The notes beneath the pieces are model-generated. The model was not told where the DNA came from. It saw nothing but the letters and a program-made list of their open reading frames with translations, and did no database searches. Position numbers and translations under genes: made by a program. From Aphrophora alni (lineage: Eukaryota > Arthropoda > Insecta > Hemiptera > Aphrophoridae), in NCBI GenBank assembly GCA_963513935.1, contig OY740768.1, positions 41,038,368 to 41,102,367 on the forward strand: a stretch of DNA of 64,000 nucleotides. The letters are read 5' to 3'. This document shows, piece after piece, positions 1-13,600 of this stretch (position 1 is its first letter; each line of letters opens with the position of its first letter).

Positions 1-433
1 ACAGTAAAACAACAAATACATCATCTTACATAGAAGATGGGATATTTCGAAATTAAACAAAGTAAATTATTTTAGAGAGACAGCTACGTTTGTTTTGGTT
101 GTTAGAAGATTAATTTGACTAAAATTTGATTAACATTTTTAAGATATAATGATTTAGAGATATAATCTAAATTTATCTATTTTGTTTTAGGACAGACACC
201 TACAAATTTTGTGTTACCAAAATATTTCTAGACAGCCAAATATGCCCATATATCTAATTTAATCCGAATTTCCCAACTAGTTTAGTTGGGAGAACAAACA
301 AACATTATCACTTGAACTCTCTTTTTAACTCAGTTGACCTGAAAACTTGTATTTAAATGATATCTCAAAAATTAATAACTTTCTATGAATAAATTAGAAA
401 ACTACAAATGGACTCTACTCTCCAGACAGTAGA
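1..433. other. AT-rich non-coding sequence, left edge
   Basis: No open frame, transposon end or RNA gene can be seen here. If the copine gene continues to the left, this stretch is part of its next intron, because no further C2-domain exon is visible on the minus strand. Confidence 0.4.
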
Positions 434-1449
434 CAGTAGAACCCCTCAAACTCGACCCCCTCAAACTCGACATTCCGTCAAACTCGACAGGGCCAGTGAC
501 CAGGAGCATGGGATTACCAAGGTCATCACTGCATTGTTTTACACCATGTGCGCCTGCCAGATGCCGGGAGGTTGAGGCTTGTCGCTTTTGTTTATACAGC
601 TGTGAGGGTTGCTCCTTTGTCTAGCCACTTTCTAATCCTACTGTATAGTAGAGGCCAAAGTTAAAGATAAAGGGTCCAGGTAGACCGGGACAGCCCTTAG
701 GGTTGCCAAAACATTCATATTGTTGTGAAGCCAAGCGCCTAACCACCCGGATTCTACCGGTCATTAGCACCAATTCCTTTAAAGTAAGCGGTAAGTCTTT
801 TGTCATAACAATTCAACGGAGCGTCGTAGAACTATGATTCAAGTTTTGTAAAAAGGTCTTAACCAGGTGAGAAAAATGACCCGACTCTTAATTATATGCG
901 ATCAGCAGTTCAAATTATAGCATTTGTATTGGACCGTGTTTGGTATGGACATTCTTTTTCTTCGGCGACTTCGAGATGAAGCTGCCAGATGTCGAGTCGA
1001 AAATGAAAAACAAAGATCAATCAAAAGTTTTTTCAAACAATGCTAAATTTGCTCTAATGTTTTTTTATATATAAAATTGTTTTAATCTTTAAAAATATTT
1101 AATGGACTGTCTGTTTTTTACTGTAAATTTTATTACAGCATATTAGGATAAGTCTTTTTAGTTTACTGAGCCTATTGTACAAGGCCAATACTTTTTAAAT
1201 CTCATTTGACCCATCGATAAATTTCATTTTAATGTGTGATTAAACACACTATTTTTGTTGTTGTCAGGCAGGGACTTTTTTGCAATAAACGTGTAATCAT
1301 TGATAATAAATAAATGTACAGTTATTTATAGTAATTTTGATTACTTGTTGCAAACCTAATCATTAAATACCAAAGTTCCCTAAAACTCGACAACCACCAA
1401 ACTCGAAACCTTAAAGTCCACATTGTGTCGAGTTTGAGGGGTTCTACTG
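434..1449 (+). mobile_element. Tigger/pogo-family DNA transposon, internally deleted
   Basis: The element has inverted ends of pogo type. The left end begins CAGTAGAACCCCTCAAACTC and the right end is its reverse complement, closing with ...GGGGTTCTACTG followed by TA. The ends carry sub-terminal repeats: the motif TCAAACTCGAC occurs three times at the left, and related ACTCGA copies occur at the right. Such repeats are typical binding sites for the CENP-B-like transposase. The left flank shows a short duplicated CAGTAGA instead of a clean TA, so the left target site is uncertain. Inside, only the last part of a transposase frame survives (960-1046). The element is about 1 kb against more than 2 kb for a complete Tigger, so it is a deletion derivative. 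It lies downstream of the copine exon at 1537-1678. Confidence 0.75.
960..1046 (+). pseudogene. Tigger transposase C-terminal remnant
   Basis: A 28-codon frame reads LRRLRDEAARCR, then a basic KQRSIKSFFKQC tail and a TAA stop. Tigger transposases characteristically end with a leucine-rich LRRLRDxAARxR segment and a short basic tail. The N-terminal HTH domains and the DDE catalytic domain are missing. The fragment is inside the inverted ends of the element at 434-1449 and has the matching orientation. It is not expected to make a functional protein. Confidence 0.55.
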
Positions 1450-1536
1450 TAATATTAAATAATATTTAGTATGTACATACATACTATTATAATATTATTA
1501 AATAATATTATTTAGTAGGAGATGTTGTAAGCATAC

Positions 1537-1678
1537 CTTCTTCACAAAATCTGGATTTAATGTATTTTCAATCATTTCAGTACGGCATATTTCTCGCCAG
1601 GAAGTCATTTCTGGTGTTTTCATATAAACAACACACATTGGATCCGATTTTGAAAAAACATCACAATCTGCCAAGTTT
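1537..1678 (-). CDS. Copine coding exon 2 (C2A domain)
   Basis: The exon is 142 nt: one base completing an arginine codon, then 47 full codons, ending in phase 0. The acceptor is ATTTCAG|AAAC and the donor AAGAAG|GTATGC. The peptide carries the first calcium-binding loop (DCDVFSKSDP), the VVYMKTP strand, and the RTEMIENTLNPDFVKK segment that precedes the second loop. The match to copine C2A is nearly residue by residue in the conserved positions. The next exon is outside the window. Confidence 0.9.
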
Positions 1679-4600
1679 CTGAAATGTGAAATAAGCATTA
1701 TATTCCTAGCATATAATAAAACCATTTTATAAGAATTCTCTATAGAGTAATTTAAAAATAAAATTATCTGAAACTATTTAAAATAGTTACAAATAACTAG
1801 TGTTACAACTACTAATAATAATATTTTAAAAAGAATATAAGTTATACAAATTTTAATTTAATTCAGAACTCTTCACTTTACATGGAGAACTGAACAACAG
1901 TGAGAAAAAAAGAGTATTTTAAATTAAAACTATGTAATAATTGGAAAATATTACAAGAAGGGAAAACTACTTTATACATTAACAGCCCCAATTATTGGGC
2001 GATAATTGTAATAATATAAAAACTGAAGGTTTTTAATAAAAGTTATTTTTTATTAGAGTTTTATTAAAAGTTTGCTCAGCTTGAGGGCGCCAGGAAGTGT
2101 TAGCTTACCAATTTTGAAAAGTTAACTGTTTAATTGAATTTATGAATTTAAATAAATTTATCTCAGGGTGTGGCTTCTTTTTGCAGTGTACTTTCAGTGA
2201 TTCCTGGTTTAGAATGAGAAACACTTGAACTGAAATTTAAACAAGAACATTTATACATTAGCATTTATTACAAAAGATATATCATGAAAATCAACTATTG
2301 CTAACATCCTATCTGAATTATTTTTATTGTTTTTGAAAAAGGTCTAACTTCTTTCTTAAATGTTGAATTTATCCTTAAATTGCAATAATTATCAAATTTA
2401 TTTATGAAATTTTAAAAAAAGATTAAAATCATTTTTTTCTTTATTTATTGAAAATGCATTATAGAAAACAATTAAATATGTCAGTAAACCTTCTTTGTAT
2501 TCTGACCTTAAAGTTTAACTATTTAAAAATTATTAAACTTATTATACTAACACAACAAAGAACATAATAAGTTTTATATAACATACAATTTAGATATAGC
2601 GTGTTAAATAACACGTTTTACCAGACTTTTAGAGAGTCATTGTCCAAAATGTGATCCAGACGAGGTGTCATGTCTCGTGTGTGGTAATTTAGTCGTCGAT
2701 ATTACTTTAATCTCACTTCCGAATTCGTGACTATCTTCACTTAAAGTTTATATTGCGATTTTATATCACCACTGTTCATCATTTTATTGTATTAAACACA
2801 ACTCGCGTAATTGTCTCTCGCATGTGAATACGATTGTCTATTGTCTATTATTTCACACCACGTGATTCATACCAAAAACTCTAATTCTTTCCGCTATTTC
2901 AAACTAATACTGTTTTTAATACTTGAAAATATTGTTCCTAGTACTTATTAAAAGCATCTGGCCACTATAACTCCTTCACAAAAACTGATTTTTATATACT
3001 TTACATTTTTAACAAAAACTTTGTTAGACACACTTCAATAGGTCAGACTCCATTCTAAGACTCGTCAAACGCATGGTGAATTTCCAATATCCGGTCTCAG
3101 GACATCTTCCAAATATCACCGCGTAAGCGATATCTTTCTCGTCTACTTTCCAACTAGTCTTTATTCAAAAACTACGCAATTCATAAATTGTCCAAATCTC
3201 CTAATTTTACTACACACACAATTTATTAAATTTCTTATAACTAAATTTCCTAAAAATATATACATTATTATTTATTTGTGTTTGGAAATCTATTCTATTA
3301 TGAATTTACTTTATTTTAACATTGAGAGTCATTAGTCATGTTTTTGACTCACATTACATTACCCGCTATTCAATACGATTTCTATTATGATAAATATTTA
3401 CTCAAATTAACCTTTTTTGGTGTTACAACTATCTTAATATAAGAAAGCAAATGCTTTATTAATTATCAAGTACTTGTACTAATTTTTATTCCTGGTAACT
3501 TTTAGACAACAATTAAAGATACATTCGAGTTTTGCATTTCATAGGTTATTTTTAAAATGACTAATAAAATAATACACAATTTTAAGTTTAAATATGACTG
3601 ATTAAAATCACAATTAAGGCTAGTCAAAAACTGAAACAGCGATTGAAGTTTTGTGGTTAACGAAAACTCTTTTACTAGATAATAGTTTAACTGAAGTTTT
3701 GTATAATTATGTTTAGTATTTTTTATTTTGAGGCTGACATTAGCTTAGAATTACGGTAAGTATGTTTAATACGATATACGTATGTAGTATAGAAGGTAAG
3801 TAATAGAACCGAACAACTGATGTTGAGTTTTTGACAGAACTCTCCAAGGGCGTACCCAGGATCAAACTATGGGGGGAGGCAAGCCATGGTCATTCAATAT
3901 ACAATTGATTATTAAAATAGTTATTTCAAGAACCGTATTAAATTCCAGCAACAAAATGTATAATAAAGATTTATTTTTTTGCTTCCAGGGGGGCAGCTGA
4001 CCCCCCCCCCTGCCCCTCGCTGGGTACGCCCATGGAACTCTCCTTTTCAAGATTACCTGACCTTGATTTGTGTAACATAGCCTGAAACAGTTGATAAGAA
4101 AGAACTGGTAAATATATACTTATCTTCCAATAACGATAAACTATAGACCTTCTTATCTCCTAGTAATGAAAAATGGTGTAAATAATTTAGAAAGTAATAC
4201 AATCTCACAATAATTTTCATGACAAATGTAAAGACTAAGAACAAAAACACCTTATCAAACTATTGTATCACTTTTTTAGCATGTTTTTAAGTGACTATAA
4301 TATTATTGTGTTTTTTATGAGCAAGAGTATCGAAAATTATACACATTTAGACAAATATTGTTTATTTTAATATACTTTTACTGTTAGGTATTTTGACACA
4401 TTCATGTTTATTTTAAACAACCATGTTTTAAAATAGTATACATTGTTTACAAATGTTGATTTCTATTTGATAAGGTTGAACTCTATTAACTCTGGCCCTC
4501 TATTTTTGAAAAACTTGTATATGATAATTTTAACCATCCCTTATTTACTGATTTTATTCTATGTGGCTAGGCAACAAAGAAGGTTATAATACAAAAGTTC

Positions 4601-7600
4601 ACAAAAATATAACTTACACAAGTTTAATGTTGAGTATCGTACAACTTATTGTTGATTTTATTGTAATATTTAAACTTTAGTTTTATGAATAGTGAAAAAA
4701 CGAACCTACATTATAAAGTATATTTTATCTACTAAGTTAAAATCAAAATTTTCTTAGTTTCTCTATACAAAGTATGTGTGGAAATAAAACATTAAGATTG
4801 TTTTAAGCTAAAGCTAGCTTTGAATAAAAATACAAAACCAATTCGTAGTAAGTCAATTTTCTTCTGTGAGCGAATACTAACAAAATTATCTTCTATGAAC
4901 GAATTTTCTTCAGTTGAAATGTGGATTTTCAGTCAGAGAAAAGTTCTGTCGAAGAAGATTCTGGTTAATTAGACTCTTCTCTGACTAAAAAAGAATTACA
5001 TTTTCTCATCTGTGACCGAATCTACTTCAAACAATTTTTTCTTTGTAATATTGTTTTTCAGCCAGAGAATAATCAGAGATTATAGTGCGAAAGATTTCTG
5101 TAACATATTTCTATTCAAAGAAGAATTTAGTCCCAGAAAGCCTAGCCACTATTGTTTGGACACGTGATTTAATTCCAGGCGCACTATCACCTTCCAAGAA
5201 TTCTTTAGGTGGTCTGTCGATCGATGCTCTGCTCAGCCACGGTCTGTTATTACAGTATTGTGCCTCCATTACTGCTTGTCACAATCTTTTGTTTTGAAAG
5301 TGATTTTTTGTACGAGTCCGAGTGATCACATTGTCTTTGAGTAAATCACGTGTTCAGTACAAGACATTAACATTTTGTGAAAAAGTCGCTGTTATTCGTG
5401 AGGTGGAGAAGGGTCTTAAGAAGAAATGTGACATTGCTAAGGAGTACGGGATAGCACCCACCACAGTGTCTGCTTTTTTGAAAAATAAGGAGAAAATATT
5501 AAACAGTGCTTTAGTAGAAATGAAAAGGACTGCAAAAAAGCCAAAGAGTAAGATAAAACCCTGAAGTGAATAAATGTATGCTAAAGTGGTTTGGGACAAA
5601 AATATTCCATTATCTGGACCCCTTGTTCAAACAAAGGCAGAAGAATTTGCTCTAGGTTTGGCAAAAATGGTTTCAAGGCTTGTATCGGTTGGTTTTAAGG
5701 AAAGAAACAATATCACCTTTAAGTCTGTGTGTGGTGAAAGTGCAAGTGTAAATCAAGAAGCTGCAAATGTTTGGAAAGACAATGTTTTACAAATAATTGA
5801 AGAAACCCCGGCAAAAGACATTTTTAACATAGACGAAACAGGTTTGTTTTTTTAAATGTACGCCGGATCAAACATTAACTTTTACAGATTTTTAACGTTA
5901 TTATAAAACCTGTTTGCTCTGCATTTATAACTTTTATATATAAAATTTACACAAGAAAGTTTCCATTTCTATTTATTCAATTTAAAGTATAAATTATTTA
6001 TAGTTTCCTGTATTGAATTAGAAATGTACAGGATGATTCATTAAGCTATAAAAGTTGTTATCTCTCTTTATGATGCTTTCTATATAATTGTATTGTCTCT
6101 CTGTTAATTAGTGATATCTGTTTATTAACATTGCTTTTAAAGTAGTAGCTTCTTATCAACTGCTGATTTGGTAATTACTAATTATAACACTATATGTCTG
6201 TATTTTCTCCACATTTTATGTTATTTTAATATAGTAGTTTTTCCCTCATACTTTATATTCATAATTACAAGACTGACAACATAAAATATAGGCCTAATAC
6301 AAATTACATACACGCATGTTCGATATTATAGCTTTCATGAAAGCTACATTATAATCGGCATTTTTCAATTTTCTATTTTCTTTAGTACTTTTCTAGGCAT
6401 TCTGATTTCCTCAATCCTCATTACCATTGCAAATGTTTCCATTTCTCATTGTCTCTTTCAGTGATTCAACCTTTAACCTTTCTCAAAGGTCTTCTGGCTT
6501 ATTCTATTTTTTCCTTACGCATCCTGCTCAGAGCTTTCATTGTAAAACTGGCCACTCATCCATACTCTTTGTCCTATCTTCTCTTCTATCTTACCACTGA
6601 AGGTGATCTTGCTTCCTAGATAATTAATCTTATATCACTCTCGAGATTCTTTCCTTCCAGTGTCACTTTCTTTTTTTATTCTTTGTATATCCTACTTTAT
6701 CTCAAATTTGTATCCTATCCATGTTTTCCCAATGCCTTTGTTTGTCAATTAGGCTAATTGTCTCGTCTGGTTTCCATGTTATGACATAATTTGCAAATTA
6801 TATAATGTTCAATTATTTCTCTGCTTGACTATAAAAATGAATTTGTAATGTCAAGGTTAATTTTTGTTTTGTTTTTCTTTTTGCATGGGTTGGAGTAATT
6901 AATCTTCTGCTTTTAATAAAATATTAACGAAGAAAATTGGTAGAGTTGATTTAAAGATATATTTTTTATAACAGCCTCATGGCCGATGTTTGATTTTATA
7001 AATAACTCATGAACCGGTATTTGAGATATGGAGAGAAATACATATTCTTTAGGTCCTTAGAGGGTATATAAACAAAATCATTACAGCAGATTTTGACAAA
7101 AGTGTACTTTTATGTTGTTTTTTTATAGACACCTACTTCCAAATTTTGAGTTATTGAACAAATAAGAAAAAGTCCTAAGCTATACCTAAATTTGATTAAA
7201 ATCATTCCACACATTTGGACATAGAGAACAATGCACAGACATCATTCCAAAAAGACCTTTTGTAAATTCAAAGGACCTCAAAACGGATATATGATATATA
7301 TATTAAAAATGTGAATGAAAAACAAAATGGCGGCTGTTGAAAATAAAACACAGTTTTTGGGCCGTTAGATTATCTTAATTTTTACTAACAGCTGTTTGTT
7401 GTATTATTAAACCTATCTTTAACAATAATACAAATAATTACTTTAAATATAAATACAATATCAATATCATATAGTATTAATCACTGTGGGATCTGTATTA
7501 ATTAATCATTTAGTAATGTTATCTTATATTCAATTCCTGTGGGTGTGTATTTCTTGACTATAGGTATAAAATATATAATTTATGTAGGGAATAGAAAGGA

Positions 7601-10600
7601 AAGTTTTATTACAAGGATAAGAAAACCATGTATTATAGGTAAGTGATTAGTTAAAACAAATACATTCAAGAAAATTTGAGTTTAATTTTATTTATTTATC
7701 CTTTCCGACAAACAGTAGATTTGCATTAGGCAAATCAACAATACAAAATATTAAAAATAAATACATTTACACTTAACAGTATACTAAAGAATAACAATTA
7801 ATAGAACATAATACCTGTTCGTACCCTATTTCTAATTAATACAAGTTTTATATTGTTTACACTGATGACCGACGGTACTTGATAGAATTCCATTTTAACA
7901 AATAAAACACAATTTTTCTTTTGTAAAATTCTATAATTTATTATGGTCTAGCCGACCATGGTTTCGCCAGTTACGGCATTGACGAGGCTCTTACAAGACT
8001 AAATACAAAGCCCACCATAACTATTATAAAAGGTTGAGAAAGGCAGGAAATTCCCGTTAACAAACAAAGCACAAAGACCCGGGGGAAACCCCACAGGTCA
8101 TTCACACATGTATTAACCAACCTTGAATAGAGGTTGAAGTAAAGGAGAAAATGATAAAAATTCCGTTTAAAACTAGATTTTTATCATTTTCTCCTTTACT
8201 TCAACCTCTATTCAAGGTTGGTTAATACATGTGTGAATGACCTGTGGGGTGTCCCCTCGGGTCTTTGTGCTTTGTTTGTTAACGGGAATTTCCTGCCTTT
8301 CTCAACCTTTTATAATAGTTATGGTGGGCTTTGTATTTAGTCTTGTAAGAGCCTCGTCAATGCCGTAACTGGCGAAACCATGGTCGGCTAGACCATAATA
8401 AATTATAGAACTTTACAAAAGAAAAATTGTGTTTTATTTGTTAATACAAGTTTTAGTCAACTATTAACACAAACTAATGTCAAACAGCTTTGTACATTTT
8501 TTCGGCTCTTGATATATCATGGTTGGAATAGATAATTATTTATTGAATAAAACATTTTCAGAAGCAGCAAGGCTTTTACTCTTTTTCTAAACATTTCAAC
8601 ACAGATTTCTTTTTAATTGGATCTGGTAATAGATTACGTAGTTTTATTTCCATAACTTCAACTCCCTTTTGACACAAAGTCAGGTGGTGATGTTTAGTTC
8701 GGAAATAATTAGCCTGACAAGTGTTGTATGAGTGAAAGTCTGAATTTAGACTAAACAACTTCATATTTTCATTTAAAAACTTAACATATTCCAAAATAAA
8801 AATACATTGTAAGTATTTTATATTTTTGGAAAATAGGTTTACACAAAATTCTATTATTTACTTGCATATATCTCGTATAGTTTTCTTTTGCAGTTTGAAC
8901 AGGATATTGCTATTTGAGACAGCCCAAAAATATATGAAATTATCGAATGAAAATAAGCAAAGTACACCTTTTTTTAATCTCAAGAGAAAGAAACACTTTC
9001 AAAGACCAAATAACAAAACGTGCTTTGCTAAGTTTTTTTTGAAATGTCATTTATCTGAGTTTTCAAATTTAAATTCTCATTTAGCTTATATTAATTCCAC
9101 CAAATTTTTTTAAAGTTACTGCAGAAATAATATAATTTTAATTAAAAGATTGGAAATTGTCAACCAATTGGAAATTATACCATGTTTGAAATATCATGCC
9201 ATAAGTTTTTTTGCAAATTAAGAGTCAATTTTTTTTGACTAAACCAATCATTTAACTCAAGAAGTACTGTATCTAATTTTTGTTGTAATGAACTGAACTT
9301 AAACTCTTTATCAGTACATTAATGTTCACCACAAACAGTACCAGATTATTACTTATTACCACTTCCTGAATATCATTAATATATCAAAACAACATGGCCC
9401 CAATACTAAACCTTGAGGAACACCAAATTCTAAATTTTTGCAACCGGAGGATTCTTTAAATCCTCCATCATTACTGACATCATTAATTTTTACCATTTGA
9501 GACCAACCAATTAGGTAAGATCTAAGCTATGACAACCCTCTCACATTGTAATTTGATAACTTATCCAACAATATTGAATGATCTACAGTGTCAAATGCCT
9601 TTTCAAATCACAAAAATATTTTGAATTTAATATAAAGTCCCTTCAAAATGCCTTATGTAAAATCATAAATTTGGTGTATCTGTTAATTTTTTACATCTAA
9701 AACCATGCTATGTATTTAACAATATATTATTCTTATCAAAAAATGTATCCAACCTTCCTTTCATAATCAGTTCAAAAATTTTAGAAAAAAGTGAAATAAG
9801 TGACACTGATCTATTATTTTTAATATTACTTTTATCACCCTTCTTAAAAATAGGCTCCATTTATAGATGTTGAGGAAAAACACATCTAAATGAACAATTT
9901 ATTAAATTGTAAAAGGGGATTAAACATAAAGGCAGAAAAATTTTAACAATAAAATCTGGTAAATCATCTGGTCCACAGGACTTTTTGTGTCTCAGCAAAC
10001 TTTGTAATTCTTGTGCCGAGATATCAGACAGAAACATATGTTTATTACTAGAAGCTTAGGGTAGTGTTTGAATGAGCTGATTTACTTGTTGTTCTTAACT
10101 CTCTAGCTACACCAGAAAAGTACTCATTAAATATCTTATTTATATGAGATGGATTAATAATATTAACTCCATTTGAAATTTATCTCAGGGGCCAAACTCT
10201 TTTTTCGGCAGCTTTTGTTGACTATAAATTTTTATTTTTTTAATAAGTATACAACTTTTCACATTTATATGTTTTAACTCTCCAACTTACATTAGTAAGA
10301 TTTGCACTTGAGATTTAGATTTCCAAGGATTCCCAAATCTATGAGATCCTTTAACATTTCTAAGAGAAAATAATTTTAACCCTTTAAAAAAAAAAATGCT
10401 GAATATTTCAAATCATATGACTGTTACTTAAATATTATATCCCATGTCTCCTACTTCAGAAGTGTCTTAAATACTATCTATTTTTTTTTCTCTAGATATT
10501 CTAACTTTTGTTTTCAACACTTTTCTTATTACAGTGCAACCTCGTTAAGTCGGCCCCCTTTAAGTCGGATCTCCGGGTAACCCGGACTGGTTTGCAATAA

Positions 10601-13600
10601 ATAAACATAAATATAAATTAATATAAAATATGCTTTTTGGTAGCGCTATTGCTTTATACGAACGCATAATCGTAGTGTATTGCACGGTAATCGTGTTTCC
10701 GCCGAGTTCACGCAATCGAGTTTGTTTGCCGTGACTGTACATCTGATGCCTAACTGTAGCGCTGCATGCCTTGTGGTGAGTCATTGTCACCCAGGTAATA
10801 CAGACGAGGAAAACGCTGAAGAACCAGAAGTCATCAGTCAAGCAACATCTCACTTGGATGAATTGATGGTGTATTTTGAGCATCAGAACAAGACTACACC
10901 GGCCGAGCTTGTCATGTTGAAACGGATGTGCGACCGTGCAGCACGTAAACATTACTCGAAGCTGACGCAATAGAAACTAAACTCCTTCCTTTTTCTATAG
11001 CTCTACAATACTAAGATACTTTACAAAAACATTACCCACTTCATCCTCCTTTAACCAATGTTCCGACAGACACAAAATATCAAATCTACAGTCAGTATGC
11101 CACCTCCATGTCCAGAACTTTATTTTTTATGATTCTAATATTTTGAAGAAATATATTTAATCTAGTAGAGCAGTGGTCAGCAATTTATTTCCAGAATGGT
11201 AAACTCTATAAATATCTTGTAAGTCCAAAAAATCTTATGGCTCAGAAGTCAAGAAGGGTTTTCTTTAAAAACAACAACTTGAAGTGATATATTTTCGTGA
11301 GTACTGGATGACTGATAATGTTATTAATTCTGTAGGTTTATATAATTATGTTCTTGCTAATCAGTTTTGTATGTCTGATCATAAAAGAGATTGTATGCTT
11401 CTTTTAAATCGATTAAAAATTAAACGTAATTTTGGTATTTGTTACAAGAGAGTTACATACAATACTAGAAATAGTCACATTATAGAGGTTCTGTACAGTA
11501 GATTAAACGTGACACACACAAAATTTGTAAAGTATAGGTTTAAGTCTTTTTAATAAATTAGCTTTGGAGTTTAAAAACATCCCTATAAAGATATTTAAAA
11601 TTAAATTGAATAAAATTCTATTGGAACATCTGATGTATGATATAAATGAATTCCTTAGTGCATTGTGAATGATGCTGAATTAAATTTAGTATCTTTGTAA
11701 GACTAACATTAAGTTTTACCTTTGTTTATTAACATTACTGACAATGTCTATTGTATGTTCTACATATTTAATAACAATTAAAGATATAATTCTTTGAAAG
11801 TCTGTAAACATTGAATCAAATTCTGATTTAAGGTCAGTAATGAAGTTTGAGAATTGAGTTCTACATTTTATCATTATGTTGATATGCTGAATTCAGAGAT
11901 AGAAAGTGTAAAAGTTCATTGTTAATATCACTAGCCAATAGGGTAAATTTATTGAAAAAAATTTCTTATTTCTGTTAGAAGTTCACATAAAACCTTTCCC
12001 TTCCACTGTTTTTAGGTTCATATAATTGAAGTGTCCGAAAATATCTGCCAGAAATGTGATTGTTTTCTAATTGTTCATTAGATATTTCTTGTTCACTCTT
12101 TGACAGCAATTTTTTTACATCTTCCATCAGTGAAAATATTTATTATTCTCAAACAACACCTTTCCTGCCTCAACCATACTCTCTTTAACTATATCAGAAT
12201 AACTAAATGGTTTAATATGTTTGACAAGGATCCAAGAGATTCCCAACAAGGCCTCTGTACACTTTTCTTGTCCAGTCATAGATCTATTTACTATTTTAAT
12301 AGATGCTGTTTGAGTTTGAGTAGTAGCTTGAGTTTAAACTTAATATCTCGGATTTATGAACTGGTTCCTACAGGATACTTTTCCTCAAATAACTTATGTT
12401 TGGTTTTATAGTGCCGTTTAACATTGGAATTTTTCTCTATTGCTAAAGTTTGTTAGTAAAGTAGACACAGACACAGCTCCAACTCGATTAGGCACAGTAA
12501 AAGTACAACTCAATCCACTCCGGTAAAAATTACATATTTTCGGCTTCTACCTTTCTTCTTTTCTTATCCAATGCAGTTTTAACATAATAATAATTAATGT
12601 CAAGACAACGTAGTGGCACCAAAATAAATAAATAAAAACCCACAAGTAAAAAATTATACTTACTGTATATTAATTACAAATCATGCACTACAACTATAAT
12701 AAAAACAAATAATGGACTACAATTAAGATTAAATGGAGAAATATGAATAATGAAATAAACAACAATGTGTAAGACCATGTCAACAGGTGGACTGGACTGA
12801 CTGAAACCTGAAGGGGGAAGAGTGATGAGTTAAATGAAGCAAGTCCTACAAAACTTCTATCTTCCATATTTTTTTATTTTTCTAACACCACCTCATAATC
12901 AAGTCACTCAATCTGTGAGAATTCTGCACTTTTATAGGAGGAAAATTAAACCACTCCACTCAATACGTGCCCATAAACTCATCAAGTAATGGAAGTTCAA
13001 ATCAAATAATTACTTTGAGATATCTACTGACTTTACAGAAGTGTTAATTAAAAATATTATTTCAGATTAAAATAAAATAAAATGCAAAGCTTGAGTGTTT
13101 AAACAACATTTGAGGTATAGCAGAAGTAGAGTGTATTGTAACGAAACCAGTGCAGTGAAATATGAACAATGTTATAGTAAATTAAAGGGAACATTTTACA
13201 GCTGGTGTTGGAGAAAATTGCTAATATAATATGTAAATAATTTTATGACCCGTAAATAAAAAATAACAACCATTAAAGATTTCTAAACAAATCTTTTTAT
13301 TTAACATAAACTAAAACTAACTATTTTTCTACATACTCACTGTAAATATTAAGTAGTTGCATTTAGTATAGCTCAACCAGTTTTAATCTTCCTGAATCAA
13401 ATTTCTCTGCTACCAGTTCATTGAAGTAAGTAAAGACTAGTTTCTTCGAGTTTTCATCAATCTCAAAACGCATTCCTCGCCAAAAAGTCTTTCAGTTTGA
13501 AAAACAAATAATCATCATTAAGGGACAAATAGGAGCTGTAGGCACCCGTTTGCCATTTAAATTTTTCGTTCAAATATTTGTGTTCACAGGAGCAGGCAGC

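Noticed and set aside
621..806. tRNA-derived SINE or gene on the minus strand (GGTAGAATCC, GTGGTTAGGCGCTTGGC)
   Set aside because: The polymerase III-like boxes are in an unusual order and lie inside the Tigger-type element; no target duplication was found.
2600..2740. Copine first exon candidate with ATG on the minus strand
   Set aside because: The short frame (MTPRLDHILDNDSLKVW) does not resemble a copine leader, and a fully fitting exon exists at 14934-15016.
10560..10970. 136-codon minus-strand frame
   Set aside because: It is the shadow of the Tigger transposase C-terminal frame on the plus strand, which has a recognised protein pattern.
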